Shown: one piece after another, positions 43,494-55,087 of the stretch
Numbering within the stretch: the first letter of the stretch is position 1
Layout of the letters: each line of letters opens with the position of its first letter
Assembly: GCA_963576735.1 (NCBI GenBank)
Contig: OY755191.1
Location: 9,081,608-9,145,607 of the forward strand
Length of the DNA stretch: 64,000 bases
Direction of reading: 5' to 3'
Origin: Bedellia somnulentella
Lineage: Eukaryota > Arthropoda > Insecta > Lepidoptera > Bedelliidae
The notes under the pieces: model-generated
The model's database searches: none
Seen by the model: only the letters and a program-made list of their open reading frames with translations
Told to the model about the DNA's origin: nothing
Position numbers and translations under genes: made by a program

Positions 43494-43622
43494 TTAGGGA
43501 TTTTGGGGCTATGCGGTTAGAGACCCATTACCAACAACCTTTATTTAACTATCTTTTCCCCACTCAATTTTCCAAAACTCTGGCTACCCCTTCTAGGGAT
43601 TTATAGCCGTGAGTGTATGTTA
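43128..43622 (+). mobile_element. Repeat family B copy interrupted by a LINE end
   Basis: The first part (GTGTAGTGTCGGCTTAGAAT, 43133-43205) and the second (AGGGATTTTGGGGCTATGCG, 43495-43622) form one copy once the inserted LINE end is removed. Confidence 0.75.
43206..43496 (+). mobile_element. LINE 3' UTR insertion with (TATC)n tail and 7-bp target duplication
   Basis: Non-coding 3' UTR matching the complement of about 56318-56592 (shared GCCACTTGGCAATATCAAGC). It ends in ATCT repeats. CTATTTA is at 43206-43212 and again at 43490-43496. A severely 5'-truncated LINE. Confidence 0.8.
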
Positions 43623-43704
43623 TAAAAAGGCTTGGGCCGTTTTAAAAGGGTGGGGTAGAATTTATTAACAAAATACTTCATTTTCTCCTTTCAATAATGA
43701 AGTA

Positions 43705-44045
43705 CTAACTAACTGGCTCAGTGGTCTGGCGGTAGATCGTTCCACCCAAGATCCGGAAGTTTGGGGTTTGAATTTCGGGAACTAGACATACAAATTCAAA
43801 TTGTTCAATTGACTCAGTTTGGAAGAACATCGCAGCCTGTATCACCAGATTTTCCGAAAATTAGGATGATTCCGTGCTTCAGGGGGCACGGAAAGTCTTC
43901 AGTCCCGGTTACTGTCACGAAAGTAGTTGTCGGTATCCGAATTCGTGAAGGGCAGTGTGACTAACTTTGGCCATCGCCAACTCACCCTATTCAGTGTAGA
44001 CTCGAGCCTACGGTGGGGACATATTTGAGCTGTGCTGAATAATAA
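43705..44045 (+). mobile_element. SINE-D copy
   Basis: Head TGGCTCAGTGGTCTGGCG (A-box-like) and GTTTGGGGTTTGAATTTCGG (B-box-like). Body ATTCCGTGCTTCAGGGGGCA and the ending GGTGGGGACATATTTGAGCT. Confidence 0.6.
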
Positions 44046-44149
44046 AGTTAATTGAGTGTAAAGTGCACGTCTAGCTACCATTTCAAAAACTAAACGTGGT
44101 TATATATGTATGTAACATAAGGTAATCAATATTGTGAACATAGAAAAGT

Positions 44150-44400
44150 GACTATTAAAGTGGTTTGGGCACACAGAGTGGATGGATAAAAGTAAGGTGG
44201 CGAAAGAGATAGAGCCAATGCATGGCGCTGTTAAAAGTGGACGTTTGAAGACCAAATTGGAAACTGAAATGAAAGGTACAGGTGAGCACGCCTGAAGAAT
44301 GATGAATGTAAGGAAAGCAAGAGAGGTTTGAGATGATCATACAAAAAGGCAATCGATACTCTTTACTTATCCTAGTGGAAATTAAGGGTGTGAGTAGATA
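44150..44400 (+). mobile_element. Non-LTR retrotransposon C-terminal remnant
   Basis: Reads WFGHTEWMDKSKVAKEIEP, then SGRLKTKLE and a DRxxW-like region; the RTE-type tail, degraded. Confidence 0.5.
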
Positions 44401-44402
44401 AG

Positions 44403-44655
44403 TTGCTGTGTAGTGGCGGCTTAGAACAGCACTACCCCTTCCGGTGGGTGTACGTAAGAGGCGACTAACGGTAATGGGGCTTTTAAGAGATTTTTGGGCG
44501 ATGAGGTTGGAGACCCATCACCAACAACCTTTTATTTTACCATCTTTTCCCCACTTAACTTTTCAAAAGTGGCTGAGGAATTTCTGATTCCTTAGCTCTC
44601 GCTACCCCATCTAGGGATTTATAGCCGTGAGTATATGTATGTTTGTATGTATGAG
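44403..44655 (+). mobile_element. Repeat family B copy
   Basis: From TGCTGTGTAGTGGCGGCTTA to ATATGTATGTTTGTATG. Good copy. Confidence 0.7.
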
Positions 44656-44699
44656 TAGATAGGTGAGAAGTAAATAAGTAATTAAAATATTTATTAAGT

Positions 44700-44985
44700 A
44701 TGTAAGCTAAGTCATATGTATATAGAGATTATTAACGATTGGGAAAAACATAGTGAGGAAACATTACATCACATTGCACAGATGATTAATACCAAGTCGT
44801 GTGACAATGTATTTGTCTAAACACGGTAATGGCACGACTCCTATCCCGTGTGTGTACTTAGTATACAAGAAAACATGGACGCTCTGAGCACCAGGCGAAA
44901 AAGTCACTCAATGTTAATAAGCAATGTGAACTCGATAATCCTTTGCCGCCCCTTTAGGATATACGGCGTAACCATTGAGTTGAGT
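44700..44985 (+). mobile_element. SINE-A copy, strongly degraded, head missing
   Basis: GTGAGGAAACATTACATCAC and GTGTACTTAGTATACAAGAA follow the order of SINE-A; the tRNA-like head is absent. Confidence 0.45.
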
Positions 44986-45740
44986 ATAAGTATGTCTGTA
45001 AGCACGCAATAACAAAAATTTGGTTGAGTAGAATCGCAAAAATCTTAAATCAGACTTACCCAGAATCACGGGTCAAAAAGGAAAATCCGTTAGAAAACGT
45101 TTTAGAGTGACGGCCACTTATGGGACAAAATACTTTGGAAAGATGATCTTCAAATGTGGACTGACAACAGACCGATTCGAAAGTCAGAAAATGCACATAC
45201 ATGCATGCAGCATCCGATCATCCTAAGGTACTTATGTAACACCCAGCAGTTAACTTTCGTCGGTTATGATTACAATATTTATGAATGAAATAATGCATCG
45301 ATATAGAAACTATAATCTTTTTTACTATTCTTTAAGAAACACTTTATATGATTGCTCACATATGGCGGGTATATCACATGGTCATTGTAAAGTGACCCTT
45401 TTATTCTTCCTTACATAGTCATTCCTCAATTCAATGGTAACAACTCTGATCCAACTCTCTCCATAATGAGTTACTTGCGCAGCCGTTCTGCCCTTTATAA
45501 ATAAATAATGTTAAATTTCAATAAATAGATTATTAGATTTTTTCATAGTTTATTGTACGCATTAAATATCGGAAAATAGGAAACTGTATTTGAACATTAC
45601 ACATTATAGTATAATTAATTAACATAGCCATATAGATTAGTTGTTTACTATACCCAATTACAAGTTGTTTGCTTGTCATAACAAATGTACAAATTCATCC
45701 AAAGTTTAGGTATCAATTAAAATTCCAAGTAAATTAAAAA
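44986..45740. other. Upstream region of the adenylyl cyclase gene
   Basis: No repeat family or exon recognised. It presumably holds the promoter and 5' UTR of the cyclase. No reliable core promoter motif was identified. Confidence 0.4.
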
Positions 45741-46048
45741 ATGAATTCCTTCAGAAGAACAACTAGGAATAGGTCAAAAAATACAAGTGTTTATTTGAAA
45801 CATGAAGTCGACAAATGGCGTCAAAGTTGCGAGAAAAAACAACGTTACAATAAGTTTAATTTTGAAGGTAGTGACCAAGACGACAACGAAGCTGATAATG
45901 ATGATGTGGATAAATGGGATGATGATTTTAAAGAAGAAACATTGCAAAACAAAGACTCCATGGGCGAAATTGATTTAGTAGAACTTACAAGAAAGCAAAT
46001 GTTAATACTTTCAACGCTTGTACCGAATGAAATACTTAACATGGAAAA
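45741..46048 (+). CDS. Adenylyl cyclase exon 1
   Basis: Encodes MNSFRRTTRNRSKNTSVYLK and an acidic stretch (GSDQDDNEADNDDVDKWDDD), ending NMEK. Donor GTACTA after 46048, phase 2. The basic then acidic N-terminus has no recognised domain. Confidence 0.8.
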
Positions 46049-49000
46049 GTACTAAATCAAAGTTACGTAAAACATTAACTCGTTAAAATATGAACTTCAT
46101 AATCGTTATTTATTTCAGATTTAGTTCAGAAGATAGCAAAAGATTTGTTGGTGTATTATTGATGGCAGATGTGTCTGGGTTTACAGCGCTTTCTGAAAAA
46201 TACAACAACACAGGAAAATCTGGTACTTATCGTCTGACCGCAACGCTTAATGCATATCTTGGAGCTCTAATTGAATTAATTTATGAACATGGAGGCGATG
46301 TACTGAAGTTTGCGGGAGATGCCTTTTTAGCTCTGTGGAAAAATAATAAGCATGTTTTCATCTCACATACTATCCATGATGTAATCGCTTGTGCTTTGGC
46401 TATCCAACATTCTTACTCTACATATGAAACTGATGTCAAGGTCAATCTTAGAGTAAAATTAGCTATTTCGGCTGGAAATTTATTATTTGCTCCAATTGGT
46501 GAAGGAGCAGATTTGAACTTTGTTATTTATGGACTACCAGTACTAGAAGCTAAAACCGCTGAAAGTGTTTGTGTGTCTGGTGAAGTCACAGTATCGCCAA
46601 CTGCGTGGGGCCATTGTTATACAAGAAACTACAGTCACGTAGTTCGTGAAGATGGACACGTTGTTATTAAAGCTATACTCTACGATCCTCATGAAAAAGA
46701 TGTAACAAAACCATACAACGGTTTAATGGCAGTCAAAACTGTGAGAACTAACTTTGGGGCTTTTGAAAATTTACCGGAATCATTTTGGGATATCACACAA
46801 AATTTAAACTTGCAAGAGAGTTTCAAAAATAAAGAATTTATAAACACAAGGAAAACATTATTGGCAGTCGAAAATAAGCCGATAGTGCCAGAAATAAGAA
46901 AATTCATGGTTTTGCCAGTTTTGACACAAGTGGATGCGCATCAACCGTTAGAATACTTGACTGAAATGAGACAAGTGTCTATTTTATTTATAACTCTGAA
47001 GCCTTTTAAATGTCCAATATTACAGTTCGTGACAATAGTAAACAATGCCTATAAAGTAACAAGTACAATCGTTTATAGGTCAATGGGGTGCGTTAATAAA
47101 ATTGTCTTGTTTGACAAGGATATTATGATGTTAGTCGTTTTTGGACTTCGTGGCTTTAAACATGAATCTGAAGCTCAAGCTGCGTTAAAATGTGCATTTA
47201 ATGTGAAAAAATCTCTGTCCAATCTTCACGGAATACAAGAAGTATCTTTAGGCGTAACAACGGGACCTGTTTACTGCGGAGTTGTTGGACATCCACTTAG
47301 GAGAGAATATACAGTCATTGGAGCAACCGTCAATAAAGCTGCTAGACTAATGTGTTATTACCGTAATAAAATAACCTGTGATGAATCTACATATATTCAA
47401 AGCAAAATTTCTTCTAACAGCTTTAGCCTCCAACCACACATTGACCTTAAAGGAATAGAATATGCTGGCAAAATTTATGAATATACAGAAGATATTAGAT
47501 TAAAACATATAAACGACATTCCAATTATGCCACCTCTTCTTAATAGAATAGAAGAACTCCAGATATTTCGTCAATGGCTCTCAAAAACAAGTCAATCCCC
47601 GAGAAAATATGACGCGTTAATGTTTGTAGGAAAAAGCAGAATGGGAAAAACAATGCTATTAGAATGGATGAGTCGCGAAGCTAAAAACAGCGGATTAAAT
47701 GTGTGTTATATTAATTTAACAACCATTCATTCTGCAACTACTTACTTAGGATTAAATAAAATAGTAGATAGTTTACTCAAGATAAGTCAGCCTATAAAAG
47801 AATTTGAAAAGGAAGAAAAAATTGTAAGAATGTTAAATAGTCATCATGACAGTCTTTGCTTACTTAATCCAATTATAAAAGTGAGGTTCGCTTTTACGGA
47901 AAATATAAAAGTTCATAATGAAGACAAACTAACGCAAAGAACAAAAAAGATTTTTTCATTGCTAATAAAGTCCATCAGTGAGAACAACGTAATATTTTTG
48001 GACAATATTGACAATTTACATCCTGTGACTTGGGAATTCATTTCTATACTTATGCAATCAAAAAACATATTCTCCGTTTTCACTTCTACTCGTAAAAAGT
48101 ATAGCACGAAGCAATCTTGGTTATACGATGTTTTTAGAAATGATAAAATAAAGAAAATTGGATTAGGCCCACTTGACAATAACTGGATACCTCCACTAGC
48201 ATGTCAAATATTAGGTGTGGATATGGTAAGTCACGAGCTTTGTCATGCTATTCAAGAAAAGACTAAAAACGTCCCTGGTGCCGTAGAAGTATTTTTAATA
48301 CAATTATTTTCAAGTGGAGCAATTGAAAAACAGAACGTGATAGAAAATGAATCAGAAACATTTTACAATATGCTCTCACCAAGACGAACTCTTCTGCAGC
48401 CACGATCTATACACTTAAAAGATCAGGAAAAATTAAACGGATTTTTGGAAAATGAGGTAAAGACTGGACCAACTTTATGTATTGTTAATAAGGAAGCAAA
48501 TTTGATGATAGATTTAGAAAATCAAGAAACAAACGCTGCGATTATGATATTGATTGATTCTTTAACACCATATCAGCAGTTGTTGCTGAAAATTGCTTCA
48601 GTCATTGGTAGCGTATTTTCTAGAATACTACTAGAAAGTACTATGTATGCAAATAATCCAAGTAAAACTGCAAAATCTATCAAACGATTATTCAATTTAA
48701 GGATTTTAACTTGTGCAAATGTGTTAACAAATGGAAAGAATCATATGGATAAACCTGTTGATAGTACCATGAATTTGATGTGTAACTGTAATTTTGAAAT
48801 CGAGGAAGATGAAATTTTACCAAAATATGCATTTTGTAAGGTTTTAAAGTTTCGTAGCAAAAGCGCAAGGAAAACATGTTATGAACTATTACCTTTAAAC
48901 CAGAAAAACGAGTTTCATTCTCGAGTTCTATCGTATTTAGAAAGTAACAAACAAAATTGCATTGCTTGCCACGGAAGTCTCCTTATAGTCTACCCAAATA

Positions 49001-51812
49001 TACTTGAAAGTATAAGATACAAGTCTTTAGTGCAAATAAGTGATGATTCTATCGCAAGCCAAAATATTTATGAGTTACAACCTATTACACCCGAAAGTGC
49101 CACGTCATATACGTACTTGCATGATAATCATTCAAGTAATGAATACAGTACAAATATTAGTTCAGGAGGATTGCACGAAAAATCTGAAAGGCGCCAATCT
49201 AATAAAATAAAGCTGAAAAAAAAGGTTATCTTGAGATCGAACACTTCACTAAACAAAATTATTGACACTACAGTTGAAACATTATCACTGAAAACTTCGG
49301 TAATTCAAGCAAACAACACAATAGAAGAACATTGTGGTTCAGTTACTGAAATTTTGGAAGCTGAGATGGAGGATTGGAATAATCTCCGTATATTTGAAAT
49401 AGATGAGCAATATATACATCAAACTAAAGATAAGAATCAGAACAAAATATTGAGCATAAAACTGGAAGAGCGTTTTTCTGAAGTTAACTTTGAAGATTGT
49501 TCTTGTTGGGAACTAAATTTAGCTCTCTACGAACAATTGATTTATCATGCAATTCAATCTGAAATGTGGCACAAAGTTGTATTATTTCAAATCGAATACT
49601 GTTATTTCAGCCTTAAAATAAACGACACAAATGGTGTTCAAGATATCTTAGACGAAGCGCTCAAACTCTGCTTGGATAAACATACCAACCTAACAAAGTC
49701 AAATAGAAAAATATACAAGGCGAAGATTTTCTCGCTCAGAGCAAAATTTTATTTGTTAACTGGAAATAACAGCTTAGCTCATGCAGAAATAGAAAAAGCT
49801 TTCAAAATATACAGAATTGATATTATGAACCTATATAATTTTTCAAAACTTATTCTGTTACCTTTTAAATCAATTCAATCTGCTTCGAATAGCAAAAATA
49901 ATAGCTTTGAATGTGACTCAATCAAATGTTTGAACACTGCATCTATTTTATATTTAGGCATGGGTGACGAGAGGTTGGCATACCTTTGTGCTCAATTAGG
50001 TGCTAAGCATGCACAAAAAAAACATTGCTGCATTGATGAAATAAGTAACGCTTTTAGTACTGCTTTACAAATAGAATTATGTCGGGGCAATATCTTGAGA
50101 ATTAACAAATTGACGAACAAAGTTATTAGAATGTTCAAAAATTTGCCAAACCCAATCCCGTGTGTAGATCTTTATGCAGTAGTAAATCTTATAGGATTTT
50201 GTTTTCGCGCGAAGATCGCAATAGGAGAAATACCAACAATTATACCAATGGGATATAAAGCTTTTGTATTGAGTAAAGAGATAAATGCACAATCTGTAAT
50301 ATTAGAGATCACACCTGAACTTTTTTATCTTCTTTTATCCGGAGGACATTTAAAAAATGCAATTAAAGTTCTGGAAGAATTTTTGGCAATAGCAAAAACG
50401 ATGACAGAACTTGAATATGATACATGGTACTACGCAATGTGCATTGATCTTATATTGGATGCTGGCATTCAATACGAGAAACCCCCAGAAATCAATCGTT
50501 TTCATGAAAATATGATAGGCAAAAATGATAAAACCTCAGCTTGTCGACGGTTAACCCTTGGTCTTTGGACGTATTGGCTACGTTACGGTTCAGATGGCCG
50601 AGTGAAGCTTATAGAAACTCAAGCTTTGAGCTGGATGAATAACGAAGACGTCATAGGAACACTCACTAATATTTTGAGCTCGCTACGTTTAGCAGAAGGC
50701 ATGTTAGAAATGTTGGCACATAAAATGAGGGACTTACAAAAGGTTCATATTTCGTATTTATGTTATCAAGCTGTTTCAAATTTTAAATCGATTATTATGT
50801 AAATCACACTTTTGTTTGACAGGTAGTGGATATGATGCAGTTGAAGTCCCTGGCAGATAAACTTTTAGATAATATAGAAAGCGACATCCGACTATGCAAA
50901 CTGGTGCATCCTCGTTGGCTGCTATTGAGATCGATTTCTCACAAACTATCCAGAAGAAACAATCAGGCAGCTTTGGAAATAACTCAGGTAACACAATAAT
51001 ATATGTGAGGTATGTAAATTGCTTATCAATTAACGAAAGAAAAAAATTTCGACGCCAGCAGGACTCGAGCTCGCGGCCTCCCGGTCAACGAAATTCATCT
51101 TTCCTTTGTTTCTTAACACCTTAGTGGTGTCAGCGCTCCCTACCGAAAGATGATATTTTAATAAAGATAGAAAAAGGAATGTTGTGATGGTTTGGGCACA
51201 TACAGATGACATGAAATTGGATTTGGATGGTAGGAAATTGGTAAAAGGGATCTATAGAGCTATTGTGGAAGGCAATGTTAGTAGAGGACGACCACGGAGG
51301 ACACACTTGACCAAATTGAGAGTGTGCTCAAAAATGCAGGCGTCTGAAGCATGAAGAATAAAAAAGCATGTATGAAAAGATTGATGGATCTAGGTAAACA
51401 AAGCTTGCCAAAGGTTTCTAGGACAGGATCGATATCCCAATGTCTCTGCCTATCCCAATAGGAAGGATTCGCGTGAGTATATGTATGTATGTATGTACGC
51501 CTTTAACGAACTCAAAATAATATTAGGCACAAATGTTTCATAAAATATAATTTCCTTCAAGCAATAATCAATTTTAAAATAACAATACTTATTTAATCAT
51601 TTTTTCAGGCTTTAGAAGAAGCTAAAAAATATAACAATGTGATGGAAAGAGCTATATTACAAGCAACTATATCATCCGTCCCAAATGCTAGATCCGCTTG
51701 GACAGAAAATGCAAAACACGATCACTTTATAAGTTGGCAAGAGGGCATTGATAAAGTTAAATCTGACTGGAGCACGATAGTTTATAACTATAGTACCAAT
51801 TACATCTTATAA
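45741..51812 (+). CDS. Soluble adenylyl cyclase (ADCY10-type), four exons
   Basis: Exons 45741-46048, 46119-50772, 50823-50987 and 51609-51812 give about 1776 residues (mammalian sAC is about 1600). The enzyme makes cAMP from ATP and in other animals is activated by bicarbonate and calcium. C1 domain: ADVSGFTAL with metal Asp120 and KFAGDAFLALW with metal Asp170. C2 domain (about 480-515): GVTTGPVYCGVVGHPLRREY and VIGATVNKAARLM, keeping the catalytic Asn and Arg. An NTPase module follows: P-loop FVGKSRMGKT (about 604-613) and Walker-B-like VIFLDNIDNL (about 727-736). The remainder is a long helical, TPR-like C-terminal region. No membrane segment was seen. An in-frame stop sits two codons upstream of the ATG. 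Exon 2 is an unusual 4.65-kb exon. The 50-nt third intron is inferred; its donor GTTTCA is weak. Known insect sAC genes are linked to sperm; that role is inferred here. Confidence 0.9.
46119..50772 (+). CDS. Adenylyl cyclase exon 2 (both cyclase domains, NTPase, most of the C-terminus)
   Basis: Acceptor TTATTTCAG ending at 46118. An open frame continues to a stop at 50800-50802, but protein continuity and phase favour splicing out 50773-50822 after the CYQA codons. The exact 3' border is uncertain by tens of bases; the rest of the exon is solid. Confidence 0.85.
50823..50987 (+). CDS. Adenylyl cyclase exon 3
   Basis: Acceptor TTGTTTGACAG ending at 50822, donor GTAACA. 55 codons: VVDMMQLKSLADKLLDNIES to RNNQAALEITQ, including KLVHPRWLLLRSISHKL, of the helical type of the sAC C-terminus. 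Confidence 0.75.
51039..51180. mobile_element. Inverted-repeat element with tRNA-like body, decayed copy
   Basis: AAAGAAAAAAATTTCGACG (51039-51057) resembles the terminal repeat at 3391-3406, and CATCTTTCCTTTGTTTCTTA its complement. Between them the minus strand reads GACCGGGAGGCCGCGAGCTC, a tRNA-like T-arm and variable region. It sits in the third cyclase intron. Confidence 0.45.
51181..51505 (+). mobile_element. Non-LTR retrotransposon C-terminal remnant with TATG tail
   Basis: Contains GTTAGTAGAGGACGACCACG, encoding VSRGRPRRT, and ends in ATATGTATGTATGTATG. Same family as 36420-36680, with frameshifts. Confidence 0.55.
51609..51812 (+). CDS. Adenylyl cyclase exon 4 (last)
   Basis: Acceptor CATTTTTTCAG ending at 51608. 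Encodes ALEEAKKYNNVMERAILQAT, then SAWTENAKHDHFISWQEGID and NYSTNYIL with a TAA stop. Phase 0 with exon 3. Confidence 0.8.
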   Translation, partial: ALEEAKKYNNVMERAILQATISSVPNARSAWTENAKHDHFISWQEGIDKVKSDWSTIVYNYSTNYIL

Positions 51813-51904
51813 AAATCAACGGCGAAGAAAATTGAGGTAATTGGTTTTCACTGTTTGTTAATCATAAGGGTTTTGATACTGTTTCCATTATGTACGCTTT
51901 ATAC

Positions 51905-52075
51905 ATATATGTATAAATATACTCACGCCATTAGTTTCCCATTGGGGAAGGCAGAGACTATCGATCGCCACTTTGTACGATCCTGACAAACGTCTCTAGC
52001 TTCGTTTACAACCATCAATCTTCTCATACATGCTCTTTTATTCTTCATACGTAAACTTCTAAATTGCCGCTTTTA
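51905..52075 (-). mobile_element. Non-LTR retrotransposon 3' remnant
   Basis: CACGCCATTAGTTTCCCATT, then GGCAGAGACTATCGATCGCC; the complement of the 36580-36680 region. Confidence 0.5.
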
Positions 52076-52578
52076 AAACCATTGTATTCTAATGATATCT
52101 TAAGAAATAATACAGTTTTTTTTGTCTTAGAACTTCTATTATGTTATGGTAAATAAATAGTCACAAGAAGGATTAGTACTCGGTCCCACACATTTTTTTT
52201 ATTTATATCATCCACTTAACCGTGTGGCAATATGAAGATTTACAAAATCGACTCGATAATTGATGGGAAAATGTGAAAAGACGTGCAATACAGAGCAGCT
52301 GGATAAACGAATAATTTGATAACATGGATGGCAACTAAAAATGGATGAGAACCTGATTAATGTATCAGAAACGTCAAAAACATCATGAAAGTAGAGAACT
52401 GATTCAGAAAATAACAGATACGCTCCCAGAGGTTACATTCGGTCAAAGCTGGTAAATCAAATCTGTGATGTCCTGAATATGGGCCAAGTTTGAAGTACGC
52501 AAAACCGTGTAAGAACTAAAAGATATACAGATTAAGAGAGGTGATCTTTGCTTACTCCTCTTGGATATAAAGTCCCGT
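52076..52578. other. Intergenic, no feature recognised
   Basis: No exon or repeat boundary supported downstream of the cyclase. Confidence 0.4.
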
Positions 52579-52727
52579 AGCTGTGTAGTGCCGGCTTAGA
52601 ATGTTACTACCCCTTGCTACCCCCGGGTGTCGTAAGAGGCGACTAATGTGGCTGAAGAGTTTCTAGCTCTAAAGCTCTGGCTACACGTTTTTGGGATTAA
52701 TGGCCGTAAGTATATGTATGTATGATA
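52579..52727 (+). mobile_element. Repeat family B copy with internal deletion
   Basis: GTGTAGTGCCGGCTTAGAAT to CGTAAGTATATGTATGTATG; the middle third is missing. Confidence 0.65.
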
Positions 52728-53692
52728 TAAACTCAATCACTGCTTACAATATTTTATGTTTAACTGTATCACTTAAGGTGCAGCCAAAAACATATCGTAT
52801 TGAAACCTACAAGAAGCTAACATTATTAGAAGAAGGAGCTTATATATTGCAAAAATGAAAAATTATATGGCAAATGGGATGATTAATTATAATATTTCCG
52901 TGTTGGTTTTCTTGTTTATTTTTTCCTACAGTAATAACTAAGTTTCTCTATTCAAAACTAATGGCCACCTGAATCTAAAAACATTCTATGACTGAAAAGG
53001 TGTTATTAATGTTATAGAGTTGCAGTTTTGGCCAAAAATTAACATTGTTACTTTTAACCATAGATAAACCTAGCTTTAAATCTATCTTGTACCGATGATA
53101 TCATCTTAGATTAACAGTGTGTTTCATGGTTTCGTAGCCAAATGTAAAATATAGAAAAACTCATAATTTCATCATGTTTGTTTGTCTGTTTAGATGTCCA
53201 TTGGGTATAGCAATTTATTTAAGAAACTATGGAGACTATATTGTTATTTTTTTATGCACATGTACTTACAATGTGAAACCACAGGTAATATAATACTAAG
53301 CTAGTAAAACCGACGCAAGGTTTTTAAATTAAATTTATAATGACGGTGAATGTAGGCTTAGATTATTCACAGTTTAAACACAAAGTATAGACAACGAAAT
53401 TAATAATATTTAGTTATTTCTATTTCTAATGAGACGAGAAATCGTCGTAAGAAAATCCAAATGGTTGTGTTTGCATGTAGTCATAACAACGGCGTTTTTA
53501 GGACGATATCAACTTTCAAATTAATGTTATCATTATCAATCAGTATAACGACAATGAAGAAGTGGCTGAAAAATATTTTTCTAACCGAAATTTATTTTCT
53601 GTAACTGTGAGAACTGAGAACATACCTACGGTAGGTTTCTTACCTTAATATAATTTCATGAGGAGAGTATATAATTATATTTATATTATATA
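52728..53692. other. Intergenic, no feature recognised
   Basis: AT-rich DNA without a supported gene. Confidence 0.4.
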
Positions 53693-55087
53693 CTAGTGGA
53701 TCGGCCCAGCTTCGCACAGGTAGCGATGTTTTTTGAATATCTGAGGTTTCTTTCTTCAGTCACTGCTCAAGCATTGTGAAATTTAGCGCAATGTTTTCAA
53801 TTTATTAAATTTATAGCACTCCCTGAACAGTGTAGTTTGGTGATTTTGAATGCGCTTTTATGAACGGTTCAGTATTCCGTTTATTAGAAAATTTATGAAT
53901 AAAAAGCTATGAAGTATTTAAAACAATCTAAAAAAGAAATCATTACGTGATGAAGGATGCAATTACTGGCGCCATCTAGTATGTAATATGTAAATTAGTA
54001 ACGATTTGGTTTGGTCACGGGCGCGGTGGCTTATCTATACTAATATTATAAAGCTGAAGAGTTTGTTTGTTTGAACGCTAGGATCTCAGGAACTACCCGA
54101 TCAAATTGAAAAAATCTTTTTGTGTTGGATAGTCCATTTACTGAAGAAGGTTTTAGGCTATATATCATCACGCTGCAATCAACAGGAGCAAACTATCAGC
54201 GAATAATGTTGCAAAAACGGGGATAATTATTCATACTAAGGCTTCCGTTGTGTGCGCTGCGTTTAAGTTATCGAAAAAAAATGTATTAAAGAATTATTTC
54301 TCTTTAAATTATCTAAAGAAATGCCCGCGACAGTATATGTATTACTTTTAAGTTTCACTTACTATAACCATTTTTATGGTAAATAAATTTGGTCGAATTT
54401 AATGCATAATTGCCATAATGTTTTATCAACATAATATTAATCTTTATCCAAATAATTATTTGACGACGTGAAAGTCTACACTTTTGACAGTACGAAGTCT
54501 GTGGGGTCAGCTAGTTTCATATATAATTTCGGTGTTTCCCTACCGATTTCTATGGTTCTTTTTTATTGAATAGGTAATAAAGTTACCTTTTTTAAATTAG
54601 GGATGAATGAGAGTATTATAAACGTAAGAGTAAACAAATTTAATCAGAATGCTCCGAACTGCTAAGCTATCAGGCAGGAGTTACACGTGTTATTGTGAGT
54701 CAACCATAAAAGATAGACATATACTGTTCAGGGGAATTTTATAGGCAATTTTATGAAGAATATTTCCGTCATACATGATTTCTATGTAAGCTTAACCATT
54801 AAGACTGTACACGCGACGGAATCTTAAAAATGGAGTAAATTCTCCCTATACTATAACCTGCCTAGGAGTATGAAAAATAATTGTGCCAAGTTTTGTTAAA
54901 GTCCGTCGAGTAGTTTTTGTTTCCATAAGGAACATACAAACCTACAGACAGACAGACAGACAGACAAAAATTTTACTGATTGCATTTTTGGCATCAGTAT
55001 CGATCACTTATCACCCCCTGATAGTTATTTTGAAAATATATTTCATGTACAGAATTGACCTCTCTACAGATTTATTATAAGTATAGA
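53693..55087 (-). mobile_element. Helitron-like element, family 1, copy 4, split by a second Helitron-like element
   Basis: Ends CTAG (53693-53696) and, on the minus strand, TCTATACTTATAATAAATCT (up to 55087), with A/T flanks. 914 bp remain after removing the insert at 54034-54514. The GACA tract has about five units. Confidence 0.75.
54034..54514 (+). mobile_element. Helitron-like element, family 2, short copy (481 bp)
   Basis: Begins TCTATACTAATATTATAAAG and ends TGGGGTCAGCTAG. It is inserted exactly between A (54033) and T (54515) of the family 1 copy, without duplication. The corresponding empty site GGCTTA/TTTTATG is seen at about 32190 and 33778. Non-coding. A second, longer copy is at 58483-59480. 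Confidence 0.85.

Noticed and set aside
50803..50822. 24-nt intron after the codon ATT AT (donor GTAAAT)
   Set aside because: Far below the usual intron size, and the joined frame immediately meets a stop.
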